Positions 32,658-42,100 of a DNA stretch of 64,000 nt are shown piece after piece (positions within the stretch are counted from its first letter, which is position 1; each line of letters begins with the position of its first letter). This DNA comes from CAIYYO01 sp049299895 (lineage in GTDB: Archaea > Altiarchaeota > Altiarchaeia > IMC4 > QMZM01). Both the position numbers and the translations under genes were made by a program. The stretch is taken from NCBI GenBank assembly GCA_049299895.1, contig JBAQYF010000031.1, forward strand, positions 1 to 64,000, read 5' to 3'. The notes under the pieces are model-generated. The model ran no database searches, was not told the DNA's origin, and saw only the letters and a list, made by a program, of their open reading frames with translations.

Positions 32658-32939
32658 ATGACATACATAATAAAGAGGATAACAGGAGACCGCGAGGCCT
32701 TCAAAACCGAGAAGATCAGGCGCTCCGTGCGCAAGGCTTACATAGACGCCGGAAAATGCCTGGGCGAATGCGAGGAGGAGATCCTGCGCATAGCCGAGGA
32801 AGTTATATCCATCGCGAGGAATGAGGAAGCGATCGAGACGAAAAGAATACGAGACCTCGTGGTGGAGAGACTTGAGAAAGTGCAGCCTGCCGCCGCAGAA
32901 TCTTGGAAGATGTTCGAGAAGAGATATAAGAAAAAGTAA
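32658..32939 (+). CDS. Stand-alone ATP-cone domain protein
   Basis: 93 residues forming only an ATP-cone: YIIKRITGDREAFKTEKIRRSVRKA at the start and the later VVERLEK helix. ATP-cones are nucleotide-sensing modules, usually fused to ribonucleotide reductase or NrdR. Here no reductase is adjacent and there is no zinc ribbon, so it is not NrdR. It may regulate a partner in trans. Confidence 0.8.
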   Translation: MTYIIKRITGDREAFKTEKIRRSVRKAYIDAGKCLGECEEEILRIAEEVISIARNEEAIETKRIRDLVVERLEKVQPAAAESWKMFEKRYKKK

Positions 32940-33018
32940 AACAAAAAAACATCCTTTCGGCACCGTAACTGGCCTGATGTTGTCTATCAGTTCTCCAGAA
33001 GACATTCCGTTTAGATCC

Positions 33019-33387
33019 TTATCTTGCGTCCCTGTCCTCCTGCCACAGGCCGAATGTATTCCCTTCCGTGTCCATGCATATAGCCAGATATCCCCATCCT
33101 GGAACTGGCATCTTGGGTGACAGGACCTTTCCTCCTGCGTTTTTTACTTTTTCCATATACTCGTCCACGGAGTCTACGCCTATATAATTGGTTATCCTCT
33201 GCTCCGGACTGTCTCTCCTGCCCATTCCTCCTGCGAGGCCCGGTTTGCCCTGCGCGTCTTTCATCTCTATGAAAAAATAATCCATGCCGGGAACCCCTGA
33301 GAACTTCCAGTCAAACAGTGACTCATAGAACTTTTTTGCCCGAGCAAGATCGTCTGCCGGCAGGTCGAAGTGTACAAATGAGGCCAT
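33019..33387 (-). CDS. VOC/glyoxalase-family protein
   Basis: 122 residues from ATG 33387 (ASFVHFDLPADDLARAKKFYE is the usual start). Second half has the matching fold: YIGVDSVDEYMEKVKNAGGKVLSP … AICMDTEGNTFGLWQ. Vicinal oxygen chelate superfamily; substrate unknown. Overlaps the stop of the upstream small ORF by one base. Confidence 0.85.
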   Translation of the reverse strand: MASFVHFDLPADDLARAKKFYESLFDWKFSGVPGMDYFFIEMKDAQGKPGLAGGMGRRDSPEQRITNYIGVDSVDEYMEKVKNAGGKVLSPKMPVPGWGYLAICMDTEGNTFGLWQEDRDAR

Positions 33388-33584
33388 TATGGATTGCCCT
33401 GACAGATCTCGTCTATCTTTATCCATCGGCAGACTTCTGATTTTCCCTTTTGGCTCACGGGATCGCGTACCTGAAAAGTCATAGCCCCGTCCATCAGGCC
33501 GGGAACGTCCACAAGAGTAGGCCGCATCCAGCCGTATTTTCGCATGCCCTTCATGCCGTCCAGAACATCATATTTTGTTTCCAT
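33387..33584 (-). CDS. Small unknown protein before the VOC gene
   Basis: 65 residues, no family recognised; TAATG overlap with the VOC gene suggests co-translation. MRPTLVDVPGLMDGAMTF looks like part of a folded domain, so it may be a fragment of a longer ancestor. Confidence 0.4.
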   Translation of the reverse strand: METKYDVLDGMKGMRKYGWMRPTLVDVPGLMDGAMTFQVRDPVSQKGKSEVCRWIKIDEICQGNP

Positions 33585-33650
33585 TTAAACCACCCACCTA
33601 TTTTTCCCCCAAAGAAGCTTTTGGAGGGTTGTATATTTAGAAAAGGAGAG

Positions 33651-33664
33651 AATAAAACACGGCC
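33651..33664 (-). terminator. T-rich 3' element, repeated motif
   Basis: Minus strand GGCCGTGTTTTATT, about 6-10 bases after the MFS gene stop. The same CGTGTTTTAT(T/C) string follows the DUF6125-like gene at 36418-36430 and, in shorter form, the gene ending at 35483. Suggests a shared termination element. Confidence 0.35.
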
Positions 33665-33669
33665 AGACT

Positions 33670-34869
33670 TTAGGTGGCAGGTGTCTTTTTTGGATAAGTT
33701 GCATAAAGGAAAACAGCAGTGATCACGACCGCAAGGACCGTGCTTGCCATGAAGCCCGCAGCATAGCTTGCCGAAACGATTATCATCCCGGTCAGAAGGG
33801 GGCCTGCAGTCTGCCCGATATCCATAATGGCTGAAAGCGCGCCCATAGACGCTCCAAGCTCTTTTGTTTTCGCGATGTCGGCGGTGTACGTCGTCGTCGC
33901 TATCGTCGAGGTGGAGATCGCAAGCCCTGCGACCACGCTTATCAGGAGGAAATGGTTCATATCCGCAGCGTACGGAACCGCTGCCATCGCCATCCCCAGT
34001 GCAAAGAGGCCGAGTGCTATCTGCTTTCTCTTGTCCACCTTGTCTGCCGCCTTGCCTAGAAGGGGTTTTGTTGCCGCTATCGTGAATATCTGTATTGAGA
34101 ATATGATGCCGGTGTCTGCCGCCGAAAAACCTTTTATCTGGAGGAACAATGGAAGATACGTTTCCAGCGCGCCGTACGCAAAATACGTCGAGAGGTCGAC
34201 GAGGGCGGTCGCGAATAGTAGCCGGTCTGAAAAGAACGTGAGAAGGCTTTCCCTAAAGTCGGAAAATGTAATGGCTCCCTGCACACGCCCCGAGTCTTCT
34301 TTGTAGAGGAGGATTATGAGGAACACTGGAATCGCTGCGGCCGTTGCTATCAGATACACCGTCTGGTAATTGCTGAATCCTGCGAATGCGTAATGTGATA
34401 TCACGGCGCCGCCTATCAAGGGGGCAATGGTCCTTCCAATCAGCGTCGATGAGGAATAGAGGCCTATTTTCTCGCCTTTGGTGGATGAATATTTTTCCGC
34501 GAGGATAGCGGATACTACCGGTCCGAGGATCGCTGTCGCCGCTCCGTGGAAGAATCTTATGGGTATGAGGAGCCAGGGATTTGCTCCGACAAGAAGGTAC
34601 ATTGGCGGCGCGGAGACGAATATGAGGCCCGCAAATGTCAGGAGTTTTTTTCTTCCTAACCGGTCGGATGCAACGCCTATCGGAAAGCTGAAGACTACTC
34701 CTGCGAAAGGGGAGAGCGCGGATATGAGGCCTATCAATGATGCGTCTGCGCCCAGGTCTTTTGCGTAGAGCGGGAGAACGGGATTCTTGCTTATGGTCGT
34801 TGAAAAAATGGCGAATAATCCGATCAATGAAAAATAGTATATCAGGTTCTTGTTTGCTTCGCTTGCCAT
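33670..34869 (-). CDS. Major facilitator superfamily transporter
   Basis: 399 residues with about 12 hydrophobic segments. The loop 2-3 motif GVASDRLGRKKLL is the MFS signature, repeated in the second half as GKAADKVDKRKQI. Multidrug/sugar-efflux type by general look; substrate unknown. TATA-like ATTTATAG lies upstream on the minus strand. Confidence 0.92.
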   Translation of the reverse strand: MASEANKNLIYYFSLIGLFAIFSTTISKNPVLPLYAKDLGADASLIGLISALSPFAGVVFSFPIGVASDRLGRKKLLTFAGLIFVSAPPMYLLVGANPWLLIPIRFFHGAATAILGPVVSAILAEKYSSTKGEKIGLYSSSTLIGRTIAPLIGGAVISHYAFAGFSNYQTVYLIATAAAIPVFLIILLYKEDSGRVQGAITFSDFRESLLTFFSDRLLFATALVDLSTYFAYGALETYLPLFLQIKGFSAADTGIIFSIQIFTIAATKPLLGKAADKVDKRKQIALGLFALGMAMAAVPYAADMNHFLLISVVAGLAISTSTIATTTYTADIAKTKELGASMGALSAIMDIGQTAGPLLTGMIIVSASYAAGFMASTVLAVVITAVFLYATYPKKTPAT

Positions 34870-34972
34870 GTTGCTGTGCCCGGATATTAACAGGTCGTTA
34901 TGACTATAAATCCTTAGAAATAGCCGGTATTTCTGCTACGGGTCGCAATGCTTGAATCAGGTATTTGTTTTT

Positions 34973-35413
34973 TCACGCAAATTTTACCCTGTCCGAGTGG
35001 CCGAAGCCCCGGGAATAGTCCAGGTAATCGCATTCGATGGGTTCCAGTTTCACCATGACGGCGTTCTTGTCCTGGGGCATGCTTGCGACCATTGGAAATT
35101 TTGCGATCAAAAGGTCTCTTGCCTTCTTCTGTTCAGAGGGATCGGTCACGATCGATGCCCTTGCCTGCATCTGTACTCCTTTCATGCACGTCCATTCCCT
35201 GCTGTCCGGGTCCACGGTATAGGCTACATAAGGGTTTTCTGATATGTGTTCCATCTTGCGGCTGCGGCGGTCCGTGGAGAAATATGCTACTGCGCCTTCT
35301 GATGCGTATGCGATAGTATGGACGAGCGGTCTCCATTCGCGGGAAACCGTGGCCAGATTCAGATAATCCATCGAGTTCAGGAACCTTGAAACCTCTGTTT
35401 TTAGATCGGACAT
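34973..35413 (-). CDS. Pyridoxamine 5'-phosphate oxidase-like flavin split-barrel protein
   Basis: 146 residues. MDYLNLATVSREWRPLVHTIAYASEG and YFSTDRRSRKMEHISENPYVAYTV are typical of the small FMN/F420-binding split-barrel family. Probably a flavin or F420-dependent reductase of unknown substrate. Confidence 0.82.
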   Translation of the reverse strand: MSDLKTEVSRFLNSMDYLNLATVSREWRPLVHTIAYASEGAVAYFSTDRRSRKMEHISENPYVAYTVDPDSREWTCMKGVQMQARASIVTDPSEQKKARDLLIAKFPMVASMPQDKNAVMVKLEPIECDYLDYSRGFGHSDRVKFA

Positions 35414-35452
35414 GGAATAAACACCTCCCTGGTTATATTACGGAAAACAGAG

Positions 35453-35462
35453 GATAAAACAC
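35453..35462 (-). terminator. T-rich 3' element, short version
   Basis: Minus strand GTGTTTTATC about 20 bases after the AhpD-like gene stop; related to the elements at 33651 and 36418. Confidence 0.3.
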
Positions 35463-35482
35463 ATATTCCAATGTCCAGGGTC

Positions 35483-35824
35483 TTATTTTGCGCCATAGTC
35501 GTCCAGCGCCTTCATCACTCTCCCCATCTGCATCATGGCAGGGCCTCCGCCCATGAGGACGGCAACGTAGCAGGATTCCATTATCTCTTCTCTGCTCGCA
35601 CCGGAGTCTATCGCGTTCTTCACGTGGTAGGCTATGCACCATTTGCATTCCGACGTGACTGACAGGGCAACTGAAATCAATTCTTTTGTTTTCACGTTCA
35701 GGGACCCTACTCCTTCCGCCTTTTTCATGAACATGCCGAAAGGGGCCATATATGCAGGATATTCTTTTTGCATCTTTCCCATGGAGGCGGAAACTTCCGC
35801 CAGTAAATCGTTTGTGTCTTCCAT
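35483..35824 (-). CDS. AhpD/carboxymuconolactone decarboxylase-like protein
   Basis: 113 residues, all-helical. The redox motif ECKWCIAYH (Cys-x2-Cys with a nearby His) is that of AhpD-like peroxidases/disulfide reductases. Likely oxidative-stress protein. Confidence 0.88.
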   Translation of the reverse strand: MEDTNDLLAEVSASMGKMQKEYPAYMAPFGMFMKKAEGVGSLNVKTKELISVALSVTSECKWCIAYHVKNAIDSGASREEIMESCYVAVLMGGGPAMMQMGRVMKALDDYGAK

Positions 35825-35931
35825 GTTCGATATTAGGGATTCATCGGAGAAAACAACCCTCCGGGCGTCCTAGCCCGGTTTTTTTCGTGTTTTATTGTCC
35901 TGAGTTCATAGAATAAGATGAGGTGTTCTAC

Positions 35932-36234
35932 ATGCCCAAGTTCGCGAAGCTTTTGGAGAAACTAAGAATGTCCTCTGAGGAGGAGCGGTCGAAGTTTATT
36001 TTTGAGAACAAGAATCTTTGCGTGTGCAGGACCTGCAGGTCGTATACTCCATGCGCCGAGAAGAACAAGGAGGTCTTGTTTTGCCTGGCCGGCGAGAGCC
36101 CTACCTGTATAAAAGAGGCAAAGGGATGCTATTGCCACCGCTGCCCGTTTAATTTCAAGGCCGGGCTAACGAAGGGTTTTTTCTGCCTGAGGGGATCGGA
36201 AGAGGAGCGGAGGAAGAAAAAAACGTCTCCTTGA
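35932..36234 (+). CDS. Cys-rich DUF2769-type protein
   Basis: 100 residues from ATG 35932, with AGGTG six bases upstream; the in-frame GTG at 35923 would add three residues. Ten Cys in CVCRTCRSYTPC … FCLAGESPTC … GCYCHRCPF … FFCLRG, a layout of the archaeal DUF2769 family, probably metal or Fe-S binding. Function unknown. Confidence 0.75.
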   Translation: MPKFAKLLEKLRMSSEEERSKFIFENKNLCVCRTCRSYTPCAEKNKEVLFCLAGESPTCIKEAKGCYCHRCPFNFKAGLTKGFFCLRGSEEERRKKKTSP

Positions 36235-36288
36235 TGTAGTCTGGTTTGTTGCATGGGTCTTGCCTTCTTCTTTTTTTGTGGGTCAGAT

Positions 36289-36321
36289 GGCCGGGTAAGC
36301 GTCCGACAGCTTGAACCGGCC
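36289..36321. other. Nested hairpin after the DUF2769 gene
   Basis: Outer stem GGCCGG (36289-36294)/CCGGCC (36316-36321) and inner stem AAGC (36297-36300)/GCTT (36309-36312). It lies in a 222-base stretch (36235-36456) with no gene; a T-run precedes it at about 36270. Confidence 0.35.
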
Positions 36322-36417
36322 GTATTACTTTAACACGCTCTCAGAATCCTTTACTGCATCGGTCTCTTTCTCCATTGGACGCCTTATTTACTTCCCGGGT
36401 ATCTTAGAATTTTTTTG

Positions 36418-36430
36418 GATAAAACACGGC
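36418..36430 (-). terminator. T-rich 3' element, repeated motif
   Basis: Minus strand GGCCGTGTTTTATCC about 27 bases after the stop of the DUF6125-like gene; shares 13 bases with the element at 33651-33664. Confidence 0.35.
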
Positions 36431-36456
36431 CTGCGCTTTTATATGTAGTGCCTAAC

Positions 36457-36942
36457 TTATTTTCTCAGCGTGAAGACCCATTCGCAGAAGCGTTCTTTCA
36501 GGTGCTCATCCGGCGGCGCATGCACGCATCTTATCTCGATTCGTTCGTCGATCTCTTTTGCGAATGCCGAGAAGTCTTTTATGTGCATTTTCTTGCAGGG
36601 GAATTCCCCGAGGCCGCTCTTGATCCTGCCTTCCTGGGGCGGGCAGTGTGCGACCGTCAGGGTGATTTTTCCCGTGTCCTTTTTTATTTCGTATCCGGTT
36701 ATCCTTGTCCAGGGGTAGTATGACAGGGCTTTAACTAATCCGTCCAGCCCTTTTTTGTCTATGCCGAATCTGCGTTTTATCTCTCTTGCAGTCTTCGCGG
36801 AAAGATGCTCCCAGACTTCTTCGTTCATTTCCACGGCGGAGGAGAGGCCGTATTTCTTCTCCACGGAAAGGAACCAGTAGGCATCTACCAGCCGGTATTG
36901 CCGCAGCATGAATTCCGCGTATTCATCCGTTTCTTTTTTCAT
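36457..36942 (-). CDS. DUF6125-like protein
   Basis: 161 residues from ATG 36942; the frame is open to 37092 but the extra 50 residues look unrelated. YRLVDAYWFLSVEKKYGLSSAVEMNEEVWE, YPWTRITGYE, AHCPPQEGRIKSGLGEFPCK and the terminal CEWVFT resemble the DUF6125/L-2-amino-thiazoline-carboxylate-hydrolase-like family found in archaea. Function unknown; the Cys/His pattern suggests a ligand or metal site. Confidence 0.65.
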   Translation of the reverse strand: MKKETDEYAEFMLRQYRLVDAYWFLSVEKKYGLSSAVEMNEEVWEHLSAKTAREIKRRFGIDKKGLDGLVKALSYYPWTRITGYEIKKDTGKITLTVAHCPPQEGRIKSGLGEFPCKKMHIKDFSAFAKEIDERIEIRCVHAPPDEHLKERFCEWVFTLRK

Positions 36943-37303
36943 TTTTATGGAAATATCCTGGTTCTTCCGGGGAGCCTCCTGCCAGAGTAGAACTGCCAGT
37001 TGGTTGAATCCCGGGGTAACCGCTCTGTTAACCATTGCGGCAGATGCCTGCTTTACGTGTAGGTTTATAAGAGACGAACAGATAAAAGACATGCTTACGT
37101 TATTTTAGTCTGGCATATGTCCAATACAACAAAAAAAAAAGTTCAGCACATGAATGTAGTATGAACCGGCCAATAGTGCCTACTGTCGTGTGCCCGCCGG
37201 GTACGTGCGCTGTTAGCGCATATTCGGCACATACGCCTTCTTTCGAGCGGGAGCATTTGATTTTTCCCCTTACGCGGCATAAATAGATAAATAAATAGAT
37301 GAC
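36943..37303. other. 361-base stretch without a confident gene
   Basis: Contains an A10-plus run at about 37130, a nested hairpin (TGTGCC 37189-37194/GGCACA 37226-37231 enclosing TGCGCT 37206-37211/AGCGCA 37215-37220), and a TATA-like CATAAATAG at about 37276-37284, 24 bases before the PrsW-like ATG. Confidence 0.4.
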
Positions 37304-38284
37304 ATGGATCCTTTACTTGGCGTGTTTCTTGCGGCCCTGTTCGGACTGCTTCCCATGGCGGCATTTGCGTTAATGCTGACCCGGCTGGACGTCTATAAGA
37401 AGGAGCCGCCTCTTTTATTCGTCACGGTCTTCCTCTGGGGTTTTTTAGTGGCCTCAGTATCTGCTTTTTCCATAAACACGTTATTCGGGCTGAGCGTCTT
37501 TTTGATAACCGGAAATCGGGGAATATCCGACGCCACTACAACGGTCTTCGTCGGGCCGTTTGTCGAGGAGTGTGTAAAGGGCCTTGCCCTGCTTCTTTTA
37601 TTCCTGTATTCCCGCAGGCATTTCAACACTCCTTTGGACGGGATAATATACGGGAGCCTCGTCGGTTTCGGCTTCGCCGCCGCAGAGAACATGTTATATA
37701 TCTTCAGGGGGTTCACGAGGTCCGGCGTAACGGGCCTGCTGACAGTAGCGCTTGTCCGTACCGTGCTCATCCCTTTTCTCCATGCGACCCTGACAAGCCT
37801 GACTGGCATGGGATTATCGGTCGCCAGGCTCTCGAAAGGCATTAAAAGGTACACGACGCCTGTAGCGGGATTCGCCGCCGCCGTCGGACTACATTCCCTG
37901 CATAATTTTCTAACGGTAACAATGATACCTGCCTTGCAGGTGGCAGGCTTTTTCATCGACTGGATGGGAGTTGCCATGGTTATATCCCTTGTAGGCCATC
38001 TCGTAAGGAGCGAGACACGCATAATGCGTAAATACCTTTTGGAGGAAGTAACCAGGGGCAATATCCGCCTGGACCAGTATATCAACACAGTGTCCGTTTA
38101 CAGGAGGAACGCAACCTGCTGGACCTGTCTGAACGCAAAAAGAAGGTCGGATCTGAAAGAGTTATACAAGATTTCAGGAGAACTGGCATTCCTGAAGCAC
38201 GAACAAGAGAAAACCAACGTTAATAAATCTTTGGATATCTCCGCCTTGAGAACTGGACTGAGGGAGGTTTCAGGCAGGCTTTGA
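37304..38284 (+). CDS. PrsW-family intramembrane protease
   Basis: 326 residues, about eight membrane helices. Family motifs: PFVEECVKG (about 86-94, catalytic Glu pair), GFGFAAAEN (about 126-134), a helix with His (PFLHATLTS), and GLHSLHNF (about 198-205). These Glu/His sets form the metal-dependent active site of PrsW/CAAX-protease-like enzymes. A soluble C-terminal tail of ~80 residues contains one Cys-x2-Cys. Could process anti-sigma-like or signalling proteins; substrate unknown. It is followed by signalling genes. Confidence 0.85.
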   Translation: MDPLLGVFLAALFGLLPMAAFALMLTRLDVYKKEPPLLFVTVFLWGFLVASVSAFSINTLFGLSVFLITGNRGISDATTTVFVGPFVEECVKGLALLLLFLYSRRHFNTPLDGIIYGSLVGFGFAAAENMLYIFRGFTRSGVTGLLTVALVRTVLIPFLHATLTSLTGMGLSVARLSKGIKRYTTPVAGFAAAVGLHSLHNFLTVTMIPALQVAGFFIDWMGVAMVISLVGHLVRSETRIMRKYLLEEVTRGNIRLDQYINTVSVYRRNATCWTCLNAKRRSDLKELYKISGELAFLKHEQEKTNVNKSLDISALRTGLREVSGRL

Positions 38285-38382
38285 ATTCCGCCTAAAAGCC
38301 CGTTCTCCAATAAGTTTTTTAAGGTAATCGCTTAAACTATATAACATATGTTTATATTTAGTCCCCTGGATTAGTCCTGCCC

Positions 38383-38784
38383 ATGAAAACAATTGTTTTG
38401 ATAGTCGACGACAACAAAGACATCCTTTTCGCAGTAAAGGAGTCCCTGGAGTCGAACCCGTCCTACAGCGTGGAATGCGCCGGAAGCGGAAAAGAATGCC
38501 TGGAAAAGATGAAGTCCTGCAAGCCGGATATCATACTGATGGATATAATGATGCCGGAAATGGACGGCTTTGAAGTTGTGGCCAAGATCAAATCAGACGA
38601 ACAGACCAAGGACATACCTGTGGTATTCCTCACCGCCAAGACCGACAAACTCAGCAAAGGCATAGGGAAAGCCATGTCAGTAGACTACATAGAGAAACCC
38701 TTTGACCCTGCGGACCTGAAGGGAAGGATAGAGAAAATAATCAAGAGGAGGCATATGTATGAAAATAGCGGTCCTGGCGGTTGA
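38383..38784 (+). CDS. Single-domain response regulator 1
   Basis: 133 residues, only a receiver domain: acidic DD at about 9-10, phospho-acceptor Asp in IILMDIMMPEMDG, Thr in VFLTAKT and Lys in YIEKPFDPADL. No output domain. Overlaps the next receiver by 26 bases. Likely phosphorylated by the large kinase downstream. Confidence 0.92.
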   Translation: MKTIVLIVDDNKDILFAVKESLESNPSYSVECAGSGKECLEKMKSCKPDIILMDIMMPEMDGFEVVAKIKSDEQTKDIPVVFLTAKTDKLSKGIGKAMSVDYIEKPFDPADLKGRIEKIIKRRHMYENSGPGG

Positions 38785-39142
38785 CGACAGCAAGGACGTC
38801 CTGTTTTCTATTAAAGAGTCCCTGGAATCAGACAACAATTTTTCCGTGTCCTGCGCGGAAAGCGGAAAAGAGTGCCTGAACAGATTGAAGCGCTGCAAGC
38901 CGGACGTCATACTAATGGATATAATGATGCCGGAAATGGACGGCTGGGAAGTTGTCGCAAGGATCAAGGAGAACAAAGACCTGGCCAAAATACCCTTGAT
39001 ATACCTGACAGGCAAAACAGACAGCCTCTCAAGGGAATTAGGCTCCCTGTCATCCGAGGATTACATTGACAAACCGTTCGATCCCGCGGATCTGCGGGCC
39101 AGGATCTTTTTGGCAGTAACAAAAAAGGAAGTGAACAAATAG
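38759..39142 (+). CDS. Single-domain response regulator 2
   Basis: 127 residues, a close paralogue of the preceding receiver (same DVILMDIMMPEMDG and YIDKPFDPADL). GAGGAGG (38745-38751) lies seven bases before its ATG, a strong ribosome site, supporting this start inside the previous gene. No output domain, so it acts through protein contacts or as phosphate sink. Confidence 0.92.
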   Translation: MKIAVLAVDDSKDVLFSIKESLESDNNFSVSCAESGKECLNRLKRCKPDVILMDIMMPEMDGWEVVARIKENKDLAKIPLIYLTGKTDSLSRELGSLSSEDYIDKPFDPADLRARIFLAVTKKEVNK

Positions 39143-39164
39143 GCCAGTATTCTCCGGGGTTTTT

Positions 39165-42100
39165 ATGGACATCAGAAGCAAGACCTTCGCAGTCTTGGCA
39201 TTGGTTTTTTTATGCATAATGGGGGCAGTCTATTTCTCTGCCGAAAACCTGCTTTTCAAGGGCTTCGAATCCGTTGAAATAAGCGACATGCAGGTGAATA
39301 CTTACCGCGTGTACTCGGTCCTTTCCAGCAAATACTCCGCATTGGAGGTAATGACCGGGGATTGGGCCACGTCGAATGAGGCATATGAGTTTTTAGAGAA
39401 CAGGGACGCCGGATACATAAAAGAGAACCTTGACGACAAGGTCTTTGAAACAAACAGGATAAACCTCATTTTGTTCTACAACGCCTCCGGAAGCATATTA
39501 TGGGGCAAGGCGTATGATTACAAGAAGTACGAGGAGCTGCCTATCCCCGACAGCCTGTTGTACATGCAGCCAAACGACCCCCTGATAAAACTCGACGCCA
39601 AAGACGCGAACACGGGAATATTAGTCACTTCAAGCGGCCCCATGTACATATCCTCAAAACCCGTATTGACCGTGAAAGGCGAAGGGCCCCCTGATGGAAC
39701 CCTCATAATCGGCCGCTTCCTCGACGCAGAAGAACGAGGCGACATATCCTGGATAACAGGGCTCCCGGTTTCTATTTACGCCGTATGGGACAAGGACCTC
39801 CCCCCGGATTACAAGGATGCCAGAACGCATATTTCAGATGAGAGCCCAGTGTACGTTCGCCTGACCGGGAACGCATCCTTGAACGGATACGGAGTGATAA
39901 AGGACGTTTACGGAAAAGCAGCCATGATATACCGGACGGAAAGCCCGAGAACTGTTTATCCTGTCGGCAAGGCCACCACAAGAGACCTCCTCGTGCTGGT
40001 GCTATTATCCAGCGTATTCTCCTGGCTGGTCATGCTGTTCTTCTTTGACCGAACAGTCCTCTTCAGGCTGTCCAAGATCGTCGGGGGCGTCATGAAAATA
40101 GGGGAAACAGGCAACCTCGAAACAAGGATCTCAGACAAAGGGAAAGATGAATTAAACGACCTTGCAGGGGCTATCAACACGATGCTTTCAAGGATAAACG
40201 ATTCGGAAAAGGCGTTGAAAACATCAGAAGAGAAATATCACAGCCTCGTGGACAACATAAACGACGTCATATACGCGCTGGACAAGAAAGGATATTTTAT
40301 TTATGTCAGCCCGACAGTAGAACGGCTCTTTGGATATAAAACAGAACAAATCATCGGAATCCATTTCTCAAGATTTATCTACCCGGAGGACTTGCATGAC
40401 CTGATGGCAAGCTTTGAAAAGGTTCTCGCAGGAAAACTGGAGCCATACGAGTTTCGGATGACAGATATATCGGGTTCTATCCATTATATACGCAGCTCCA
40501 GCAGAGCCATAATAGAGAAAGACAATGTGAGAGGCATATCCGGGATACTGACCGATGTCACCGAACGCAAGAAAGCCGAGGCCTCGCTCAAACAGAGCGA
40601 GGAAAAATATCACAGCCTCGTGGACAACATAAACGACGTCATATACACGCTGAACGAAAAAGGAAAATTTACTTACGTCAGCCCGGCCGTTAAAAGAGCT
40701 TTGAAATACGAACCCAGGGAGATCATCGGCAAGAGCTTTTCAGACATTGCGCATCCTGACGACCTGCAGGGGATGATAGACAACCTCCAGAGGACTCTGT
40801 TAGGGGAATTCGAACCCTATGAGTTCAGGGTAATAGACGGGGCCGGGGCCACGCGTTATCTGCGAAGCAGCGGCAAGGCCTTATTCGAGCGAGGCGTAGT
40901 CAAGGGGATCACCGGGATATTTACCGACGTCACAGCCAGAAGAAAAGCAGAAAACGAACTACTTGAAACGACAAATTACCTGGAGAGTCTGATAAATTCA
41001 GCCAACGCACCCATCATCGTCTGGGACCAGGGCTACCGGATAACGAGATTCAACCGCGCCTTTGAGTATCTCACGGGATATACCGCCGGCGAAGTCATAG
41101 GAAAGGATCTGAGCCTTCTATTCCCAAAAGAGAAGGAGGAAGAATCCATGTATAAGATCGCGAGGACCCTGAAAGAAGAGCGCTGGGAATCTGTGGAGAT
41201 ATCCATCCAGTGCAAGAACGGCGAGATGCGCCTCGCGCTTTGGAATTCCGCCCACATTTATGACAAAGACGGAAAGACCCTGAGGGCAACTATCGCCCAG
41301 GGAGTCGATATCACAGAACGCAAGTATACGGAAAAACGGCTCAGCCAGGAATTGAATAAGTTCAAGGTTCTCTATGACCTGGCTTTGAACATGTCGGAAA
41401 AGACATTGGAAGAGAACCTGAGATTTATCGTGGAAAAAAGCCGCGAGATCCTGTCTACCGATACCGCATATATCGGACTATGCGACGACGAATACGGGGA
41501 AGTGCACATGCATACCGTTTCAGGCATCAGGACCGAGTCTTTCAAACAGATGAAAGTCCCGTACGGAAAGGAGTTGGGCGGCCTGGTAATGCAGACGCGC
41601 AGAGGCTACATAGTAGACGACTATTTCAAGGACAAAAAGATATCGCACCCGGTCAACGGGATAATATCCGATGAAGGGCTTCTTTCAGGCATGGCGGTAC
41701 CAATACAGGCCGGCCCTACGAACCTGGGAGTGCTGTATGTATTCAACCGCGAAAAGACCGGATTCACAGGCGAGGACCTTGCAACCCTCACGCTGCTCGG
41801 AAACCTCGCAGCCGTGGAGATAACCAATAAGCGATCGCAGCAGGCTTTGCAGGATTCGAAGCAGCGTCTGGCGGACATAATAGACTTCCTCCCGGATGCA
41901 ATGTTCGTAATAGACGGGAACGGAAGGGTCATAGCCTGGAACAAAGCGATAGAGGAACTCACAGGGCTCAAGGCGGACGATATCGTCGGCAGAGGGGATT
42001 ATGATTATGCCCTCCCGTTCTACGGCAAGAAAAGGCCGCTCTTGATTGATCTAATCGGCAGGCCCGGGGATGAGATAAAAGCCCTTGGATACGCCGAAGT

